The translations under genes and the position numbers were made by a program. Shown piece by piece: positions 44,454 through 56,639 of a stretch of 64,000 nucleotides of DNA. Position 1 is the first letter of the stretch, and every line of letters begins with the position of its first letter. Below the pieces are notes generated by a model. The model was not told where the DNA came from, made no database searches, and worked only from the letters and a program-made list of their open reading frames with translations. Source of the DNA: Triglochin maritima (taxonomy: Eukaryota; Streptophyta; Magnoliopsida; Alismatales; Juncaginaceae); NCBI GenBank assembly GCA_963682175.1, contig OY821787.1:21988501-22052500 (forward strand), given 5' to 3'.

Positions 44454-44842
44454 TGTTAGCAATCTACGATTGAATCTACAGGTTCAGAATTACCTTTGGT
44501 GGAGAGAACCTGTGGCAGCGGAATGGATCGACGATCACCTCACGGAATCCTCTGGAGCACCAGTCGGTCTTCTACTCTCTTGGAGAAGAAGCACGAGTCC
44601 ACCACCCAAGAGTCCACGGATTGGCTTGGTCGATGTGGAGGGACGAATGGGAGAGAGAGGGAGAGGTGGTGGCTAGGGTTTGGTGGGGCTAGGGTTTGCA
44701 CACAAGAATTAGTTCATCCAATGGGAGGCTCCCCTCCTTATATAGATGGCCCCACCCTAAACCCTAATGCACAGCCAACGAGAGTGTGCCACATGTCAGT
44801 GCTTTGGGCAAACATCATCTTAATCCTTAGATTAATCTAATC
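44454..44842 (-). repeat. 5' LTR of copia H
   Basis: 389 bp. The TATA-like TATATAAGG is in sense at 44744-44736. The outer end reads GATTAGATTAATC in sense, so the usual terminal TG is not visible. Confidence 0.93.
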
Positions 44843-44847
44843 CTTAT

Positions 44848-45964
44848 ATTATTGTGTGTTTAGGCTATTTTTGGTATTGGTTTATTCCCACATCGGGGGA
44901 TTTTCCCGGATTAGCTTTTTCCATGCTTATAAATAGAACTCTTCACCTCACATTGTATCCATCTCTCTCTTTGGTGGCATCTTCCCTACTAAGAGTGAAG
45001 CCTTGAAGCAAAACTCTGGTGGAGGAAGAGCTGCTTGTAATTTGAGTGAGTTAATAATAGATGTTTTCATTAGCTTGTTAATTCTTGCTTAGTTAATTTC
45101 CTTTAAAGTGTTTGCTTTGGTGATTGTTTAGTTTTATGCTTCTTTAATATTTCTTGCTTGATTAGTGTAGTTTCATTTCAGTATAATGCTTCATTTTGTT
45201 AGAGTAGTTAGTTTAAATATGTGTGAGTAGTTCCATCCCCATTTGGGGGGTGGAGAAATATGTGATATAATCATGTAGTGTATTAAGTGTGTGTTATCTT
45301 TATCCCTTGAGCTTTATATGATTTCCATAACCATCTAATGGGTTTTCACTCTTATCTTTGATATGCTAATGCTCTTGAATGAAGCTTAGCTTATACTTTG
45401 ATTAGTGGACCTATTTTATGGGGAATGAAGCTTAGGTTAGGATATGGATGAAGTTAATATTGGAAACACAAATTGTAGTGTATGTGCTCTTGTTTCCTTT
45501 ACCTTAGCTAATGTCTTGTATGTTTTAATGATGTAGTCTTATCTTACTTCATGTGCAGGCATAGTAGGGTCTAGTCTTTATACTTGAGTTCATTTAGCTT
45601 TATTCCAATTATTGTCTTGTATGTTTTAATGATGTTGTCTTATCTTAATTCATGTGGAGGCAAAGTTGGATGTAGTTTTATGATTTTATGCACTACATGT
45701 TGTGAGGAGCTTAATTGAACACACACGCACACACACATCTTTATATTCACATTATTTCTCTACCCCCTATGGGGTTTAGTTTAATTGCTTATCTTCATTT
45801 CCTTTTGCATCTTAGTGTAGTTTAGTGTAATCAACCTTTCTCTCCTTCTTTTACCACTCGCCTTCGAACAAACCAATTGTCGACACACCTCCCAGTGGAC
45901 GACCCATATTTGCCACCGCTTCAACGCGGCCGTGCATTTGCGGTTAATATAAAACGATCAATCA
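44848..45964 (+). repeat. 5' LTR of Athila A, second part
   Basis: Continues the LTR after copia H. The snRNA-like element has one change (TTCCCACATCG, 44885-44895), and TATAAATA is at 44928-44935, again 32 nt apart. Ends GATCAATCA. A short CA-type repeat lies near 45,720. Confidence 0.95.
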
Positions 45965-45970
45965 AGTTTT

Positions 45971-45988
45971 TGGCACCGTTGTTGGGGA
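45971..45988 (+). other. Primer-binding site of Athila A
   Basis: TGGCACCGTTGTTGGGGA, 15 of 18 matches to the tRNA-Asp complement, 6 bp after the LTR. Confidence 0.85.
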
Positions 45989-46999
45989 GGTGCTCTGTCC
46001 AGACGTTTGTTTGGACGATTCGAGGGGGTTTTAATTTTTTGCTTCCAGTTTTTCTTAGTTTCAGGGAACCATCGGATCAAGGGGAGGCTACTGGACAAGT
46101 TTGAGGAACAGACACTACAAAAGGACCGCCAATCAGCGGTTGGAGACCACCAATTGGCGGCCTGGTGAGGGTTTCCTGCTTCCAAATTTTTTCTGGTAGT
46201 TAGTTTTGGAATTTGTGTTATCTGGGAGCCCTATTTTGCATGCTGTGACTTCTCTTTTGCTCCCAAATCATTAATCACTCCCCCATTAATCAAGTTGGAC
46301 CATAAAACTCAAAGCAAAATATTAGAGTCCTTGCCATCTAGGTCATGCATCATGTGTAGACCTTGCATGCATTTGTCTTTTCTTTCCTTTACATTTTGTT
46401 GTTGATTGCTGGCGTGAGGTACGTGCACCCAAATCTCTCATTCATGCATGTTTCAATCATGGATTAGTTAGTAAGGTGCATCGGGACAAGAGTGAGAGAG
46501 TGTTTGATTGGAGCGATTGATTGCTAGATCTAGGATTAAATCGCTACTAAGGAGGGGTTGTCCCATAAAAGATAAGGAGAGTAATCTAGTTCAGACCGTC
46601 ATGACCTGATCGGCGTTGCCTACCTTGTCGATAGTAGGAGGTACTGGATCTCCAGATCTGGTATCACTTGCTGGGCATTGTGGTCCTCGTTGTAGGGAGG
46701 TGAGACGTGTCGAGGCTAGTGACCTTGAAGTTAGGCGTCGTCTAGCCTAAGGACCCATTGCCTTACGTTGTTTGAGTTGTGCTTGCTAGTTAGGCTTTTT
46801 CCTGATCCCACTACCCACGCTAGCTCTAGGGATTCTTCCATCCTCATCTGAGTCCTCTCCTCATCTATTCTCTACGTTTAGTCTCCTCCTCTAGTACACC
46901 TTCTGTTGTGTGTTGTTTAGAGTCGAGTCGGGCATTTTTATGCGAGGTTGGGCTCATTCTGGTGAATGCGCTCGACTAGAGAGAGTGCATTCTTCTGAG
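45989..46999 (+). other. Leader of Athila A
   Basis: Untranslated. Palindromic units GACCGCCAATCAGCGGT (46124-46140) and GACCACCAATTGGCGGCC (46144-46161) are followed by TGGTGAGG. GTCCCATAAAAGATAAGG near 46,560 is shared with the other leaders. Confidence 0.8.
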
Positions 47000-47755
47000 A
47001 TGGACGGTCTTGGTGATCGACCATCTCCGCCTCGTGCTCCTTTGGAGCATGAAGCCGAGTCATCTCCTGGTGGCGAGGGAGACCGAGTTCCATACAAGGA
47101 ATACCTCGGTCCGCTTCCGCCACCACGTATACCTCCTTCTCCTCCTCCTCTGACTCGAGAGGAAGGGAGATTCGGTCAGGATCGAGTTCTTGGTGCACCA
47201 CCACCTTTAGCTCGACATGATAGACCGATGACTTTGTGGGAGCGGACCCATCCTGTTCGGGCCGCGCAGCCTTCTTGCATAGTTGTTCCCCCAGCTCGCG
47301 GGAACAACTATGAGCTAAAACCTCAATATGTGAGCATGCTTCCAACCTTTACTGCCAATAAGGAGGATCCGTATATTTTTATACGCGAATTCGAGGAAGT
47401 ATGCTCCATGTTCAAGCTTCAACAGCTTGACGAGGATTCAGTCCAGTTGAGGATGATTTCGTTCGCATTGAAGGATAATGCGAAGAAATGGATGTATAGC
47501 CTCCCGGCGAGCTCGATTCGGTCTTGGGATGACTTTGTGACCGTCTTTCTGAAGAGATTTTTTCCTCAAAGGAAAACTCAACAGATACGGCACCAGATAC
47601 ATCAAATGTATCAGACCGAGACCGAATCTTTTCATGGTTTCTTTGAGAGGTTCAAGGACCTTCTCCAGCAATGCCCTCATCATGGACTTGAGCTATGGCA
47701 GCTGTGCCAGATTGTTTATGAGGGCATCAACTACAACACCCGCACATTGTTGTAG
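47000..47755 (+). pseudogene. gag: Athila A gag, N-terminal and capsid part
   Basis: The ATG at 47000 (MDGLGDRPSPPRAP) sits in the same GAGATGG context as the B and F starts; the open frame extends 30 codons upstream without relatives. Pro-rich N-terminus, then the Retrotrans_gag domain: NKEDPYIFIREFEEVCSMFK, ALKDNAKKWMYSLPASS, FFPQRKTQQIRHQIHQMYQT, LLQQCPHHGLELWQLCQIVY. Ends at TAG 47753-47755 where C has GAG; reading continues directly as SMCQGDFQMKPIEEAW. Confidence 0.93.
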
Positions 47756-47758
47756 TCG

Positions 47759-49239
47759 ATGTGTCAGGGTGACTTCCAAATGAAACCCATCGAGGAGGCA
47801 TGGGACACTTTTGAGTCTATGGCTGAGCGTACCTTTGAGTGGGACACCATGAGAGAGCCACCAGCTGCCAGGTCTTCTGGTCGAGCTGGATCATACCATG
47901 TTGAGTCGACTATCGCGTCTGAGGCAAAAATGGTTGCTCTCATGCGTAGGATAGAGAGTTTGGAGATGGACCGAGCTCCTGTAGCTCAGGTCGCTACTCC
48001 CGAGTGTACTAGGTGTGGATTGTCGGGACATGATGACTTGGAATGCGCTTACGCTCCAACGGATACTGAGCATGCAAATGCGATGTATCAACAAAGGCCC
48101 CGAAACGACCCGTACAGTCATTCCTACAACCTGGGATGGCGTAACCATCCTAACTTCTCTTGGGGGTCTAGTGGAGGCCACGGTCAGAGCTTGCATGCTC
48201 AACCTCAACTTCCACCTTATCAACCTCCATGCCCATCGGAAGCCTACCAACCCCCACATCAAAGGTCTCAGCACCAAAATTACCAACCTGGTCAGGCCTC
48301 TTCGTCGGGTTATTCTAACCAGACTCCACCACCTCAGCGGGTTGACCCCAAGGACCCTTCTAGTGATCCGACCCTTCAAGCGTTCATGCAGAGCATGAAA
48401 AGTACAGTCACGGCTTTGGAAATGCAAGTTAGCCAGTTGGCTCATCAATTCCATGAACGCGAGAAGGGTCAATTACCAAGTCAACCTGTGGTTAATCCCA
48501 GGGGTCAGCCTGCTCATACCAGGCAAAATGTACACAATGTTGAAAGTGACCCTTCCCAACATGCCAATGTTGTTCATACCTTGAGATCGGGAAGGGTCGT
48601 TGACAACAATGTGAAAATGCCAGAAGCCAACCCTGTTGGTGAGACTTCCGAGGAGAGTCTTGAGCCTGTCAAGGAACCTAATTCTGAGACTCATCCTCGT
48701 GATTCTTATGTCCCCAAGGCACCATTCCCTCATCGGTTGACTAAAAAATGTGATGAGCATTGGGATAAGATCGTTGTGGTACTTAGGCAAGTAAAGGTGA
48801 ACATCCCGTTGTTGGACGTTGTTCAACAAACGCCACCATATGCCAAGTTCCTCAACGACTTTTGCACCACCAAGAGAAAAACTAATGTGCCCAAAAAGGC
48901 CTTTTTGGCCGCCAATGTGAGCTCCATATTGACACAACCCATGAATGTCAAGTACAAGGACCCAGGTTGTCCAACTGTCTGTTGCATGATTGGGAATGTG
49001 ACAATCTCTCAAACTCTATTGGATTTGGGGCATCTGTGAATCTCCTGCCTTACTCAGTATATGTCAACCTTGGAATAGGCGATCTTAAACGAACGAGGAC
49101 AACCCTCCAGTTGGTTGATAGATCCGTCAAAATTCCACGAGGGAGTGTGGAGGATGTCCTTATCAAAGTGGGTGAGTTTGTGTTTCCAGTTGATTTCATC
49201 ATCTTGGATACCGAACCTGTGTCCAACCCACAACAATAG
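47759..49239 (+). pseudogene. pol: Athila A gag C-terminus and protease
   Basis: The frame 47,759-49,039 carries the zinc knuckle CTRCGLSGHDDLEC, a Pro/Gln/Ser-rich region, coiled MKSTVTALEMQVSQLAHQF and the linker PKAPFPHRLTKKCDEHWDK. At LLDLG a base is missing, so the protease continues in another frame (48,967-49,239) as ASVNLLPYSVY ... EDVLIKVGEFVFPVDFII. A TAG at 49237-49239 follows NPQQ, where J has Gln. One frameshift and one stop therefore separate the catalytic D-L-G from the rest. Confidence 0.92.
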
Positions 49240-49245
49240 ATTCCT

Positions 49246-51126
49246 GTGATCCTTGGGAGGCCATTTCTTGCGACATCTAATGCTTTGATCAACTGTCGCA
49301 ATGGCTTGATGAGGTTGTCTTTTGGAAACCTCACGGCGGATTTCAACATCTTCACTCTTGGTAAGCAACCCGGGCTCTTCGACGACACTGTCGGAGCCAA
49401 TTTCATCCAGGACACGGATGAGCCTGATTCATTAGGCATGTTCGACTCACATCGACATATTATTGAGGTGCCTAATGACCAGGTTGCGAGTGAAGAGGAT
49501 CTTGAGGAATCCACCAGCGTATCTCTGGACGAGGAGGCACATCTGGGTGCTTACTCCTCTTACCTCGTGGCCCTTGAGCAACTTGAAAGTAACTCTGAAA
49601 CCGACAAGGACCCACCTCTGGTCGAGCTTAAACTGCTCCCCGATAACCTAAAGTACATCTTTTTAGGGGATAATGAGACATTGCCACTCATTATTGCTTC
49701 TGATCTTGCACAAGATCAAGAGGTTGCCCTCAAAAGAGTACTCTTTGAAAACAAAGAGGCGATCGGGTGGTCCTTGAAGGATATCAAGGCAATTAGCCCT
49801 GGTATTGTTCAGCATCGGATCCACATGGAAGAGGATTCTAGGCCCCGCAGGAACCCACAACGGAGATTGAATCCTGTACTGAAAGAAGTCGTCCGAAAGG
49901 AGGTTCTTAAGTGCTTGGATCATGGCATAATCTATCCTATCTCTGATAGTTCGTGGGTGAGTCTTGTCCATGTGGTTCCCAAGAAGTCAGGTGTGATGGT
50001 TGTGGAGAATGAGCATAATGAGCTTATCCCGACATGCCTGCAAACTGGCTGGCGAGTTTGCGTTGATTATCGCAAGCTCAATGCGGCAACGCGGAAAGAT
50101 CATTTCCTGCTGCCATTCATTGATCAAATGTTGGAAAGGTTGGCCGGACATGAGTATTATTGTTTTCTTGATGGATACTCCGGTTACAACCAAATTCTCA
50201 CCGCCCCCGAGGATCAAGAGAAAACCACATTTACTTGTCCCTTTGGCACGTTTGCCTACCGTCGCATGCCCTTTGGGTTATGTAATGCGCCGGCAACGTT
50301 TCAAAGATGTATGATCAGCATCTTCTCCGATATGGTTGAGCGTTTCCTTGAGATCTTCATGGACGACTTTTCCATATTTGGCGCTTCCTTTGATGAGTGC
50401 CTTCATCACTTGAGCCTTGTCCTCAAGCGATGCCGTGAGAAGAACCTCGCTCTCAATTGGGAGAAATGTCACTTCATGGTGAAGCGAGGGATTGTACTTG
50501 GACATGTGGTCTCAAGTAGGGGAATTGAGGTTGATCCCGCCAAAGTGGGTATCTTTACTAATCTCCCACCGCCACGTAATGTGAAGGATATCCACGCCTT
50601 TTTGGGGAAGGCTGGATTCTATCGGCGGTTCATTCGAGAATTTAGCAAAATTGCTCGACCTCTCACCGCCTTGTTGGCTAAGGATGCCATTTTTGAGTTC
50701 ACACCGGATTGCCACCATGCCTTTTTGACCTTGAAGAAAGAGTTGACTTCAGCTCCCATTATTAAGGCACCGGTGTGGACTAAACCCTTTGAGTTAATGT
50801 GTGATGCATCTGACTTCGCTGTGGGAGCAGTGCTTGGGCAACGATTGGACAAAATGCCTCATGTGATCTACTTTGCCAGTAGAACACTCAATGATGCCCA
50901 ATTGAACTACACTGTGACCGAGAAGGAATTCTTAGCGATCATATTTGCTTTGGAGAAATTCCGGTCGTACTTGATTGGCTCCCACGTGATTATCTATTCT
51001 GATCACACAGCCATCAAGCACCTCATGGCGAAGAAAGATGCAAAATCCCGACTCTTGAGATGGATCTTGTTGTTACAAGAATTCGATCTCGAGATTCGGG
51101 ACAAAAAGGGTGTGAAAATGTTGTAG
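49246..51126 (+). pseudogene. pol: Athila A reverse transcriptase and RNase H
   Basis: 626-codon open frame. It starts with the protease end ([16 protein letters not shown]), then an acidic linker ([20 protein letters not shown]), RT ([52 protein letters not shown] and catalytic FMDDFSIFG at about residue 370), connection ([20 protein letters not shown]) and RNase H ([50 protein letters not shown]). The end GVKML is caused by one missing base; the next frame continues [13 protein letters not shown] and RNase H domains are otherwise complete. Confidence 0.95.
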
Positions 51127-52536
51127 CTGACCACTTGTCTCGTCTTGAGACGACCAACCCACAGGACCAAATTATTGATGACAAATTTCCTGACGAGCAG
51201 TTGTTCACGATCGAAGATAACCCTTGGTTTGCCGACATCGTGAACTACCTCGTGACCGAGCAACTTCCTGTGGGTTGGTCAAAATCTGACCAAACCAAAT
51301 TTAGATCTTATGTCAGATTCTTCCACTGGGACGACCCCTACCTATTCAAATACTGCTCTGACCAAATTTTCAGGCGGTGCGTCCCAGATACCGAGTTCCA
51401 AAGTGTGCTCCACTTCTGCCATTCCAAGGCATGTGGAGGACACTTTGGAGCAAAGAAAACTGTTGCCAAGGTGCTCCAATCTGGTTTCTACTGGCCCTCA
51501 CTTTTCAAGGATGCTTACGACTTTTGTAAGCAATGTGATAGGTGCCAACGCCTTGGCAGGATTGGTCGACGTGACATGATGCCTTTGCAAAATGTCCTTG
51601 TTGTCGACATCTTCGATGTGTGGGGCATCGATTTCATGGGTCCCTTCCCGAACTCATTCGGGAATGTTTACATTCTGGTGGCCGTTGACTATGTGTCTAA
51701 GTGGGTTGAGGCTATACCCACAAAGACCAATGACAACAAGGTGGTCACCAAATTCTTGAGGGATATTTTTGCGCGATTTGGTACTCCTCGTACCATAATC
51801 AGCGATAGGGGTACCCACTTCTGTAATCGCTCCTTTGAAGCGCTTATGAGGAAATATTCGATCACCCACAAGCTTGCGACCCCATATCATCCGCAAACTA
51901 GTGGGCAGGTCGAAAATCTCTAACCGTCAATTAAAGCAAATTCTTGAGAAGACGGTTAGTTCCTCGAGGAAGGATTTGTCAACCAAGTTGAATGACGCGT
52001 TGTGGGCCTTCCGCACCGCGTACAAGACCAATTTGGGTATTTCCCCATATTGGGTAGTGTACGGCAAGGCTTGCCACATACCCGTCGACCTTGAGCATCG
52101 TGCTTTCTGGGCGATCAAGAACCAGAATATTGATCTTGATCAAGCAGGAGTACAACGTAAGCTCGACATTGTGGAATTAGAAGAGCTACGCAATGATGCG
52201 TACGAGAATGCCAAAATTCATAAGTCCCGAGCCAAGATGTTTCACGATCGCATGATTATGCGAAAGGTGTTTACGGCCGGGCAGAAGGTGTTGCTCTACA
52301 ATTCCCGGCTTCATCTGTTTGCGGGTAAGCTCCGCAGTCGCTGCTCTGGCCCGTTTATTGTCCAAACCGTCTATCCTCATGGAGCGGTTGACATCTTGAA
52401 CCTAGGGAATGGGGACGTGTTCAAAGTTAATGGACAACGCCTCAAACCCTACTTGGAGGGGGCACCAGCCGAAGTCGAGGAGGTCATGTTCCTTCATGAA
52501 CCTCTCTCGCACTCAACCATTCATGCTCCTGCATGA
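51108..52536 (+). pseudogene. pol: Athila A integrase
   Basis: Two frames. To 51,923: [12 protein letters not shown], zinc site ([19 protein letters not shown] ... [11 protein letters not shown]), core with [31 protein letters not shown] and [11 protein letters not shown], covering the D-D-E triad. One extra base then shifts the frame. 51,92x-52,536 continues [39 protein letters not shown], the GPF/Y-like [20 protein letters not shown] and a natural TGA after SHSTIHAPA. No chromodomain. Inserts the cDNA in an intact element. Confidence 0.94.
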
Positions 52537-54089
52537 GCGGTTGTGCTTTCAGTTATAAAAAAAACAAACAAAAAAAGAAAAAAAAGAAAGAAAGAAAGAC
52601 TCCTTCAGTGTGCATCGCTTGTTGTGGGCTCCAACCCTTGAGTATTTGGGCCCCATTTCTTTCACGTATTTGTATCCCTTCCTTAGTATCTCACAGGTTT
52701 TGAGGGAATTTGGGTTGTGTCCATCAACATAGCCAGAAACTTCCCTGTGTACTTCACGTTGGTGAGATCTATTCTTTTTCATGCATGGCTCCATGTAGTA
52801 TCTTGCTCGCATTCATTGAGGACAATGCATGAAGTAGGTGTGGGGGGGTGTTTTACGTATGTACATAGTCGATTCTTTTCTTTTGATTTTGTTTTCTTTT
52901 GTTTGCATTGTTAGGGTCATGTTAGTGTGCTGCATTTAATATCGATATATCTGCTTGCCATGATCCTTGGGTGACTTGTCTTCTTTTGCTTGCCTAGTGC
53001 CTTGAAATTTTCACATTTCTTTCAAAATCTTCATGTGTTTGCTAAAGAAATTGTTTTGTGGGTTTTGCGTGTGTTTAGCATGTGCAAAACCGTTGAGAGG
53101 CAAAGTAAAAAAGAAAGCTCACAAAATTGTCTTGAACTTGATGCATTAGGATATATAGTACTGTGGCTTTAGGATTTATCGAGTCGTTAGGATGCACCCC
53201 AGTTTTCCCTTGGGGGTGAGTAATCATAGGGTTTCAGTGCTCAAACATTCAAAGAAGTCCACCCTGAACCTAATGAGTCAATAATTCGTTTTTGTTAACT
53301 TAAGGAAGTTTGTTGTTGTCAAGGACCCTTTAAATCTTGTTGTGAGTCATTAAGTGTAGGGGTTTTGGTTCATGTTTAGATAAGAAATAAGTGAGTAGGT
53401 GTTCTCTCTTCTCGCACGGCTCCTATCACTCGGGAAAGTTGGTATGAGGGGACCTTGTGCCTGGTGCTTTCGAGTCATCTGACTTGGGATGCGCCGACCG
53501 AACTCCCGTTACACGGGTGGTAGGGATTGCCCTATGTGGAGATTTGGGGAAAGGTGTACGTGATACTGTAAGTCCTCATGGGCAATGATGCACGAAACCT
53601 GACCCTGAGAGAATGAAGCTCCAACTAATAAAAAAATGATGAAAATAAGAAAAAAAGGAAAAAAATTGCAAATAAGAACCTTAATGGACCTTACACTTTG
53701 TATCACTTGAGGATCTTGAGGTTGTCCATGTCTTTCACTTAATTCCTTATTTAACTTGCACGAATGGTTCATTAGGCTAGGTGTGGACTGATTACCTATA
53801 TAGAGTCAGCCCGTAGGATTACCGTGTCCATTGATCGACAAAATTTGTCCAACGAGTCGAGGTCTAGATTGAATAATGCATCTTGTTCGGATTTTGTGGG
53901 TATATCCGCTGAAAACCCTCAGGAGACAACACTCCTCCTCCTTGGCAACAAGGAGGTTTAACGGCTTGTTGCACGTGCTAAGTGCAACCGTGTTTCCTAC
54001 GAAAGTGAGTTAGGATTTCTTGTATTTCGTTTGCTTTTCTCTTTCTTTGTTTTGCTCGGGACTAGCAAAAACATAGGTGTGGGGGTATT
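52537..54089 (+). other. 3' untranslated region of Athila A with purine tract
   Basis: No envelope-like or other ORF supported. A-rich run at 52,556-52,598. The tract ATAGGTGTGGGGGTATT ends at 54,089. Shared almost throughout with F (30,767-32,351) and partly with K (63,521-64,000, inverted). Confidence 0.85.
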
Positions 54090-54440
54090 TGATTGACATC
54101 ATTTCATGCTTATATTTGTATCTTATATCTATTATCTTACACTTAAGCAATGCTACGTGACGAGTTTTATGTTTAGTTTTCAGGAATAAAGAGGTTTGAA
54201 GAGAAGAGCCATTAAAGGACCCAAAAGTAGGAAAAAGGACTTAATTGTGAGACCTGGGGACTAAGATGCAAGGGAGAAGGACCTGATCGTAAGATCGAAG
54301 GACCTAAGAGCAAAACAGGAAACTCCACACCATCATGGGGAGTATTTTGGCAATTCGATTCGGGTCGGAGCTCCAACAAACCAAGTAGATGCATCAAAGA
54401 CCAAGAAATTCTTCCAGAGAAGCCCAACACAAAACCCAGA

Positions 54441-54493
54441 CGGATCTGGGCCTTATAGGCCGCCAATTGGCGGTCTGGATCATCCCAGATCCG
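54441..54493. promoter_or_regulatory. Nested inverted-repeat block, 3' LTR of Athila A
   Basis: Outer arms CGGATCTGGG (54441-54450) and CCCAGATCCG (54484-54493), perfect. Inner palindrome GGCCGCCAATTGGCGGTC at 54458-54475. Confidence 0.8.
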
Positions 54494-54552
54494 TGAAGTT
54501 TTCTCCTGGACTTATATTATTGTGTGTTTAGGCTATTTTTGGTATTGGTTTA

Positions 54553-54603
54553 GTCCCACATCGGGGGATTGTCCCGGATTAGCTTTTTCCATGCTTATAA
54601 ATA
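54553..54603 (+). promoter_or_regulatory. snRNA-type USE plus TATA box in Athila A 3' LTR
   Basis: GTCCCACATCG at 54553-54563 and TATAAATA at 54596-54603, 32 nt between. Same layout as element C and K. Confidence 0.6.
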
Positions 54604-55632
54604 GAACTCTTCACCTCACATTGTATCCATCTCTCTCTTTGGTGGCATCTTCCCTACTAAGAGTGAAGCCTTGAAGCAAAACTCTGGTGGAGGAATAACT
54701 GCTTGTAATTTGAGTGACTTAATAATAGATGTTTTCATTAGCTTGTTAATTCTTGCTTAGTTAATTTCCTTTAAAGTGTTTGCTTTGGTGATTGTTTAGT
54801 TTTATGCTTCTTTAATATTTCTTGCTTGATTAGTGTAGTTTCATTTCAATATAATGCTTCATTTTGTTAGAGTAATTAGTTTAAATATGTGTGAGTAGTT
54901 CCATCCCCATTTGGGGGTGGAGAAATATGTTATATAATCATGTCGTGTATTAAGTATGTGTTATCTTTATCCCTTGAGCTTTATATGATTTCCATAACCA
55001 TCTAATGGGTTTTCACTCTTATCTTTGATATGCTAATTTTCTTGAATGAAGCTTAGCTTATACTTTGATTAGTGGACCTATTTTATGGGGAATGATAAGG
55101 TTAGGATATGATGAAGTTAATATTGGAAACACAAATTGTAGTGTATGTGCTCTTGTTGCCTTTACCTAAGCTAATGTCTTGTATGTTTTAATGATGTAGT
55201 CTTATCTTACTTCATGTGGAGGCATAGTAGGGTCTAGTCTTTATACTTGAGTTCATTTAGCTTCATTCCAATTATTGTCTTGTATGTTTTAATGATGTAG
55301 TCTTATCTTAATTCATGTGGAGGCAAAGTTGGATGTAGTTTTATGATTTCATGCACTACATGTTGTGAGGAGCTTAATTGAACACACACACACACACACA
55401 TCTTTATATTCACATTATTTCTCTACCCCATATGGGGTTTAGTTTAATTGCTTATCTTCATTTCCTTTTGCATCTTAGTGTAGTTTAGTGTAATCAATCT
55501 TTCTCTCCTTCTTTTACCACTCGCCTTCGAACAAACCAATTGTCGACACACCTCCCAGTGGACGACCCGTATTTGCCACCGCTTCAACGTGGTCGTGCAC
55601 TTGCGGTTAATATAAAACGATCAATCATACAT

Positions 55633-56412
55633 CCACCTGGAAATCAAACCCATGGAAGCGAGACAAAAAGGCTTCCACTCTTAAGCAAAAACCGAAGCAA
55701 AAGCAAGCACTGACTGGCCAAGAAAGTCAAGGTAAATCAGAATCATCCATTACTTGGAATTGTGATATTAAATGTTTTAAATGTCAAGGAAAGGACCACA
55801 TAGCTAGTCAATGTCCGAACAAAAGAGTGATGATGATGAAAGACAATGGTGGCATTGAAACTAATAATGAATCAGACCATGACTTTATGCCAGCTTTGGA
55901 GGTAATTATGAGAAGTACGCTGCCCAAGGTGAGCTATTGGTGGCGAGGAGGGCTTTCAGTTTGCAATCTAAGGAAGATGATGAAGTGCAGTAGTAGAACA
56001 TATTTCATACTAGATGCCACGTCCAAGATAAAGTATGTAAAGCGATTATTGATGGAGGGAGTTGTACTAATGTTTCTCGCACTACTATGGTGGAGAAGTT
56101 AGTAATGCCAACAATTAAGCATCCTCAGCTTTACAAATTGCAGTGGTTAAATGATAGTGGGAGGTAAGGGTGCATAAACAACTGTTAGTCAGTTTTTACA
56201 TTGGGAAGTATGAGGACGAGGTGTTGTGTGTTGTGGTTCCCATGCAAGTTGGGTACTTGCTAGTAGGAAGACCATGGCAATTTAATAGACAAGTCAAGCA
56301 CAACGGCTTCACCAACAAGTATTCATTTGTTTACAATCAAAGAACAATTAGTCTTGTCCCATTGACACAAAAACAAGTTTATGAGGATCAAGAGGTTACA
56401 AAAAGAGAATGA
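55633..56412 (+). pseudogene. pol: Element G gag zinc knuckle and protease
   Basis: Resumes after Athila A: a Lys/Gln-rich tail, zinc knuckle CFKCQGKDHIASQC (55,773-55,814), then the protease with ARRAFSLQSKEDDEV-type sequence, HTRCHVQDKVCKAIIDGGSC (catalytic D-G-G) and LYKLQWLNDSGR. The second half is in frame 56,170-56,412: LVSFYIGKYEDEVLCVVVPM and LLVGRPWQFNRQVKHNGFTN. At least two stops or frame changes. Confidence 0.88.
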
Positions 56413-56639
56413 GCAAAATAAAAGGAGTGAAAAGGACAAAAGGAAATTGAGAGAAAATCATAAAGAAAAAGAATGACAAATTGAAAAGATGAGAGGAAAG
56501 AAGAGAGAAAAACAAATGTCTATGCAAAGGCGAGTGAAACTAGGAGAGTAATGTTTCTTAATTAGCCAATGATTGTACTTTTATATAAAGAGGCATTTTT
56601 GAATACTAACCGACTTGATGATGTTTTGCCTAATTCAAT

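Larger units (their letters stand above)
36815..44842 (-). mobile_element. Ty1/copia element H, nearly intact (8.0 kb)
   Basis: Two 389-bp LTRs differing at about ten positions by eye, TSD cttat (36810-36814 and 44843-44847), initiator-Met primer site, long leader, gag, pol, 3' region. Only two nonsense changes interrupt gag-pol: GAG to TAG at the gag end, and TAC to TAG before RNase H. It lies inside the 5' LTR of Athila A and is therefore younger than A. Confidence 0.96.
36368..55627 (+). mobile_element. Athila-type gypsy element A, full length, split by copia H
   Basis: About 11.2 kb without the copia insertion: 5' LTR (36368-36814 plus 44848-45964), primer site, 1-kb leader, gag, protease, RT, RNase H, integrase, 1.55-kb 3' region, 3' LTR (54090-55627), TSD tacat. 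The only complete gag-pol set of its superfamily here. Broken by two in-frame stops and three frameshifts. No envelope-like ORF follows integrase. Confidence 0.95.
54090..55627 (+). repeat. 3' LTR of Athila A
   Basis: 1538 bp, TGATTGACATC...GATCAATCA, ends matching as TGATTGA/TCAATCA. One palindrome in its U3 block; (CA)n near 55,383-55,402. Confidence 0.96.

Noticed and set aside
47891..48472. 193-codon ORF opposite Athila A gag
   Set aside because: Shadow of the Pro/Gln-rich gag frame; composition is explained by the sense codons.
52537..54089. Envelope-like ORF after integrase of Athila A
   Set aside because: Some Athila elements have one here, but no frame above about 90 codons, signal peptide or membrane pattern is visible.
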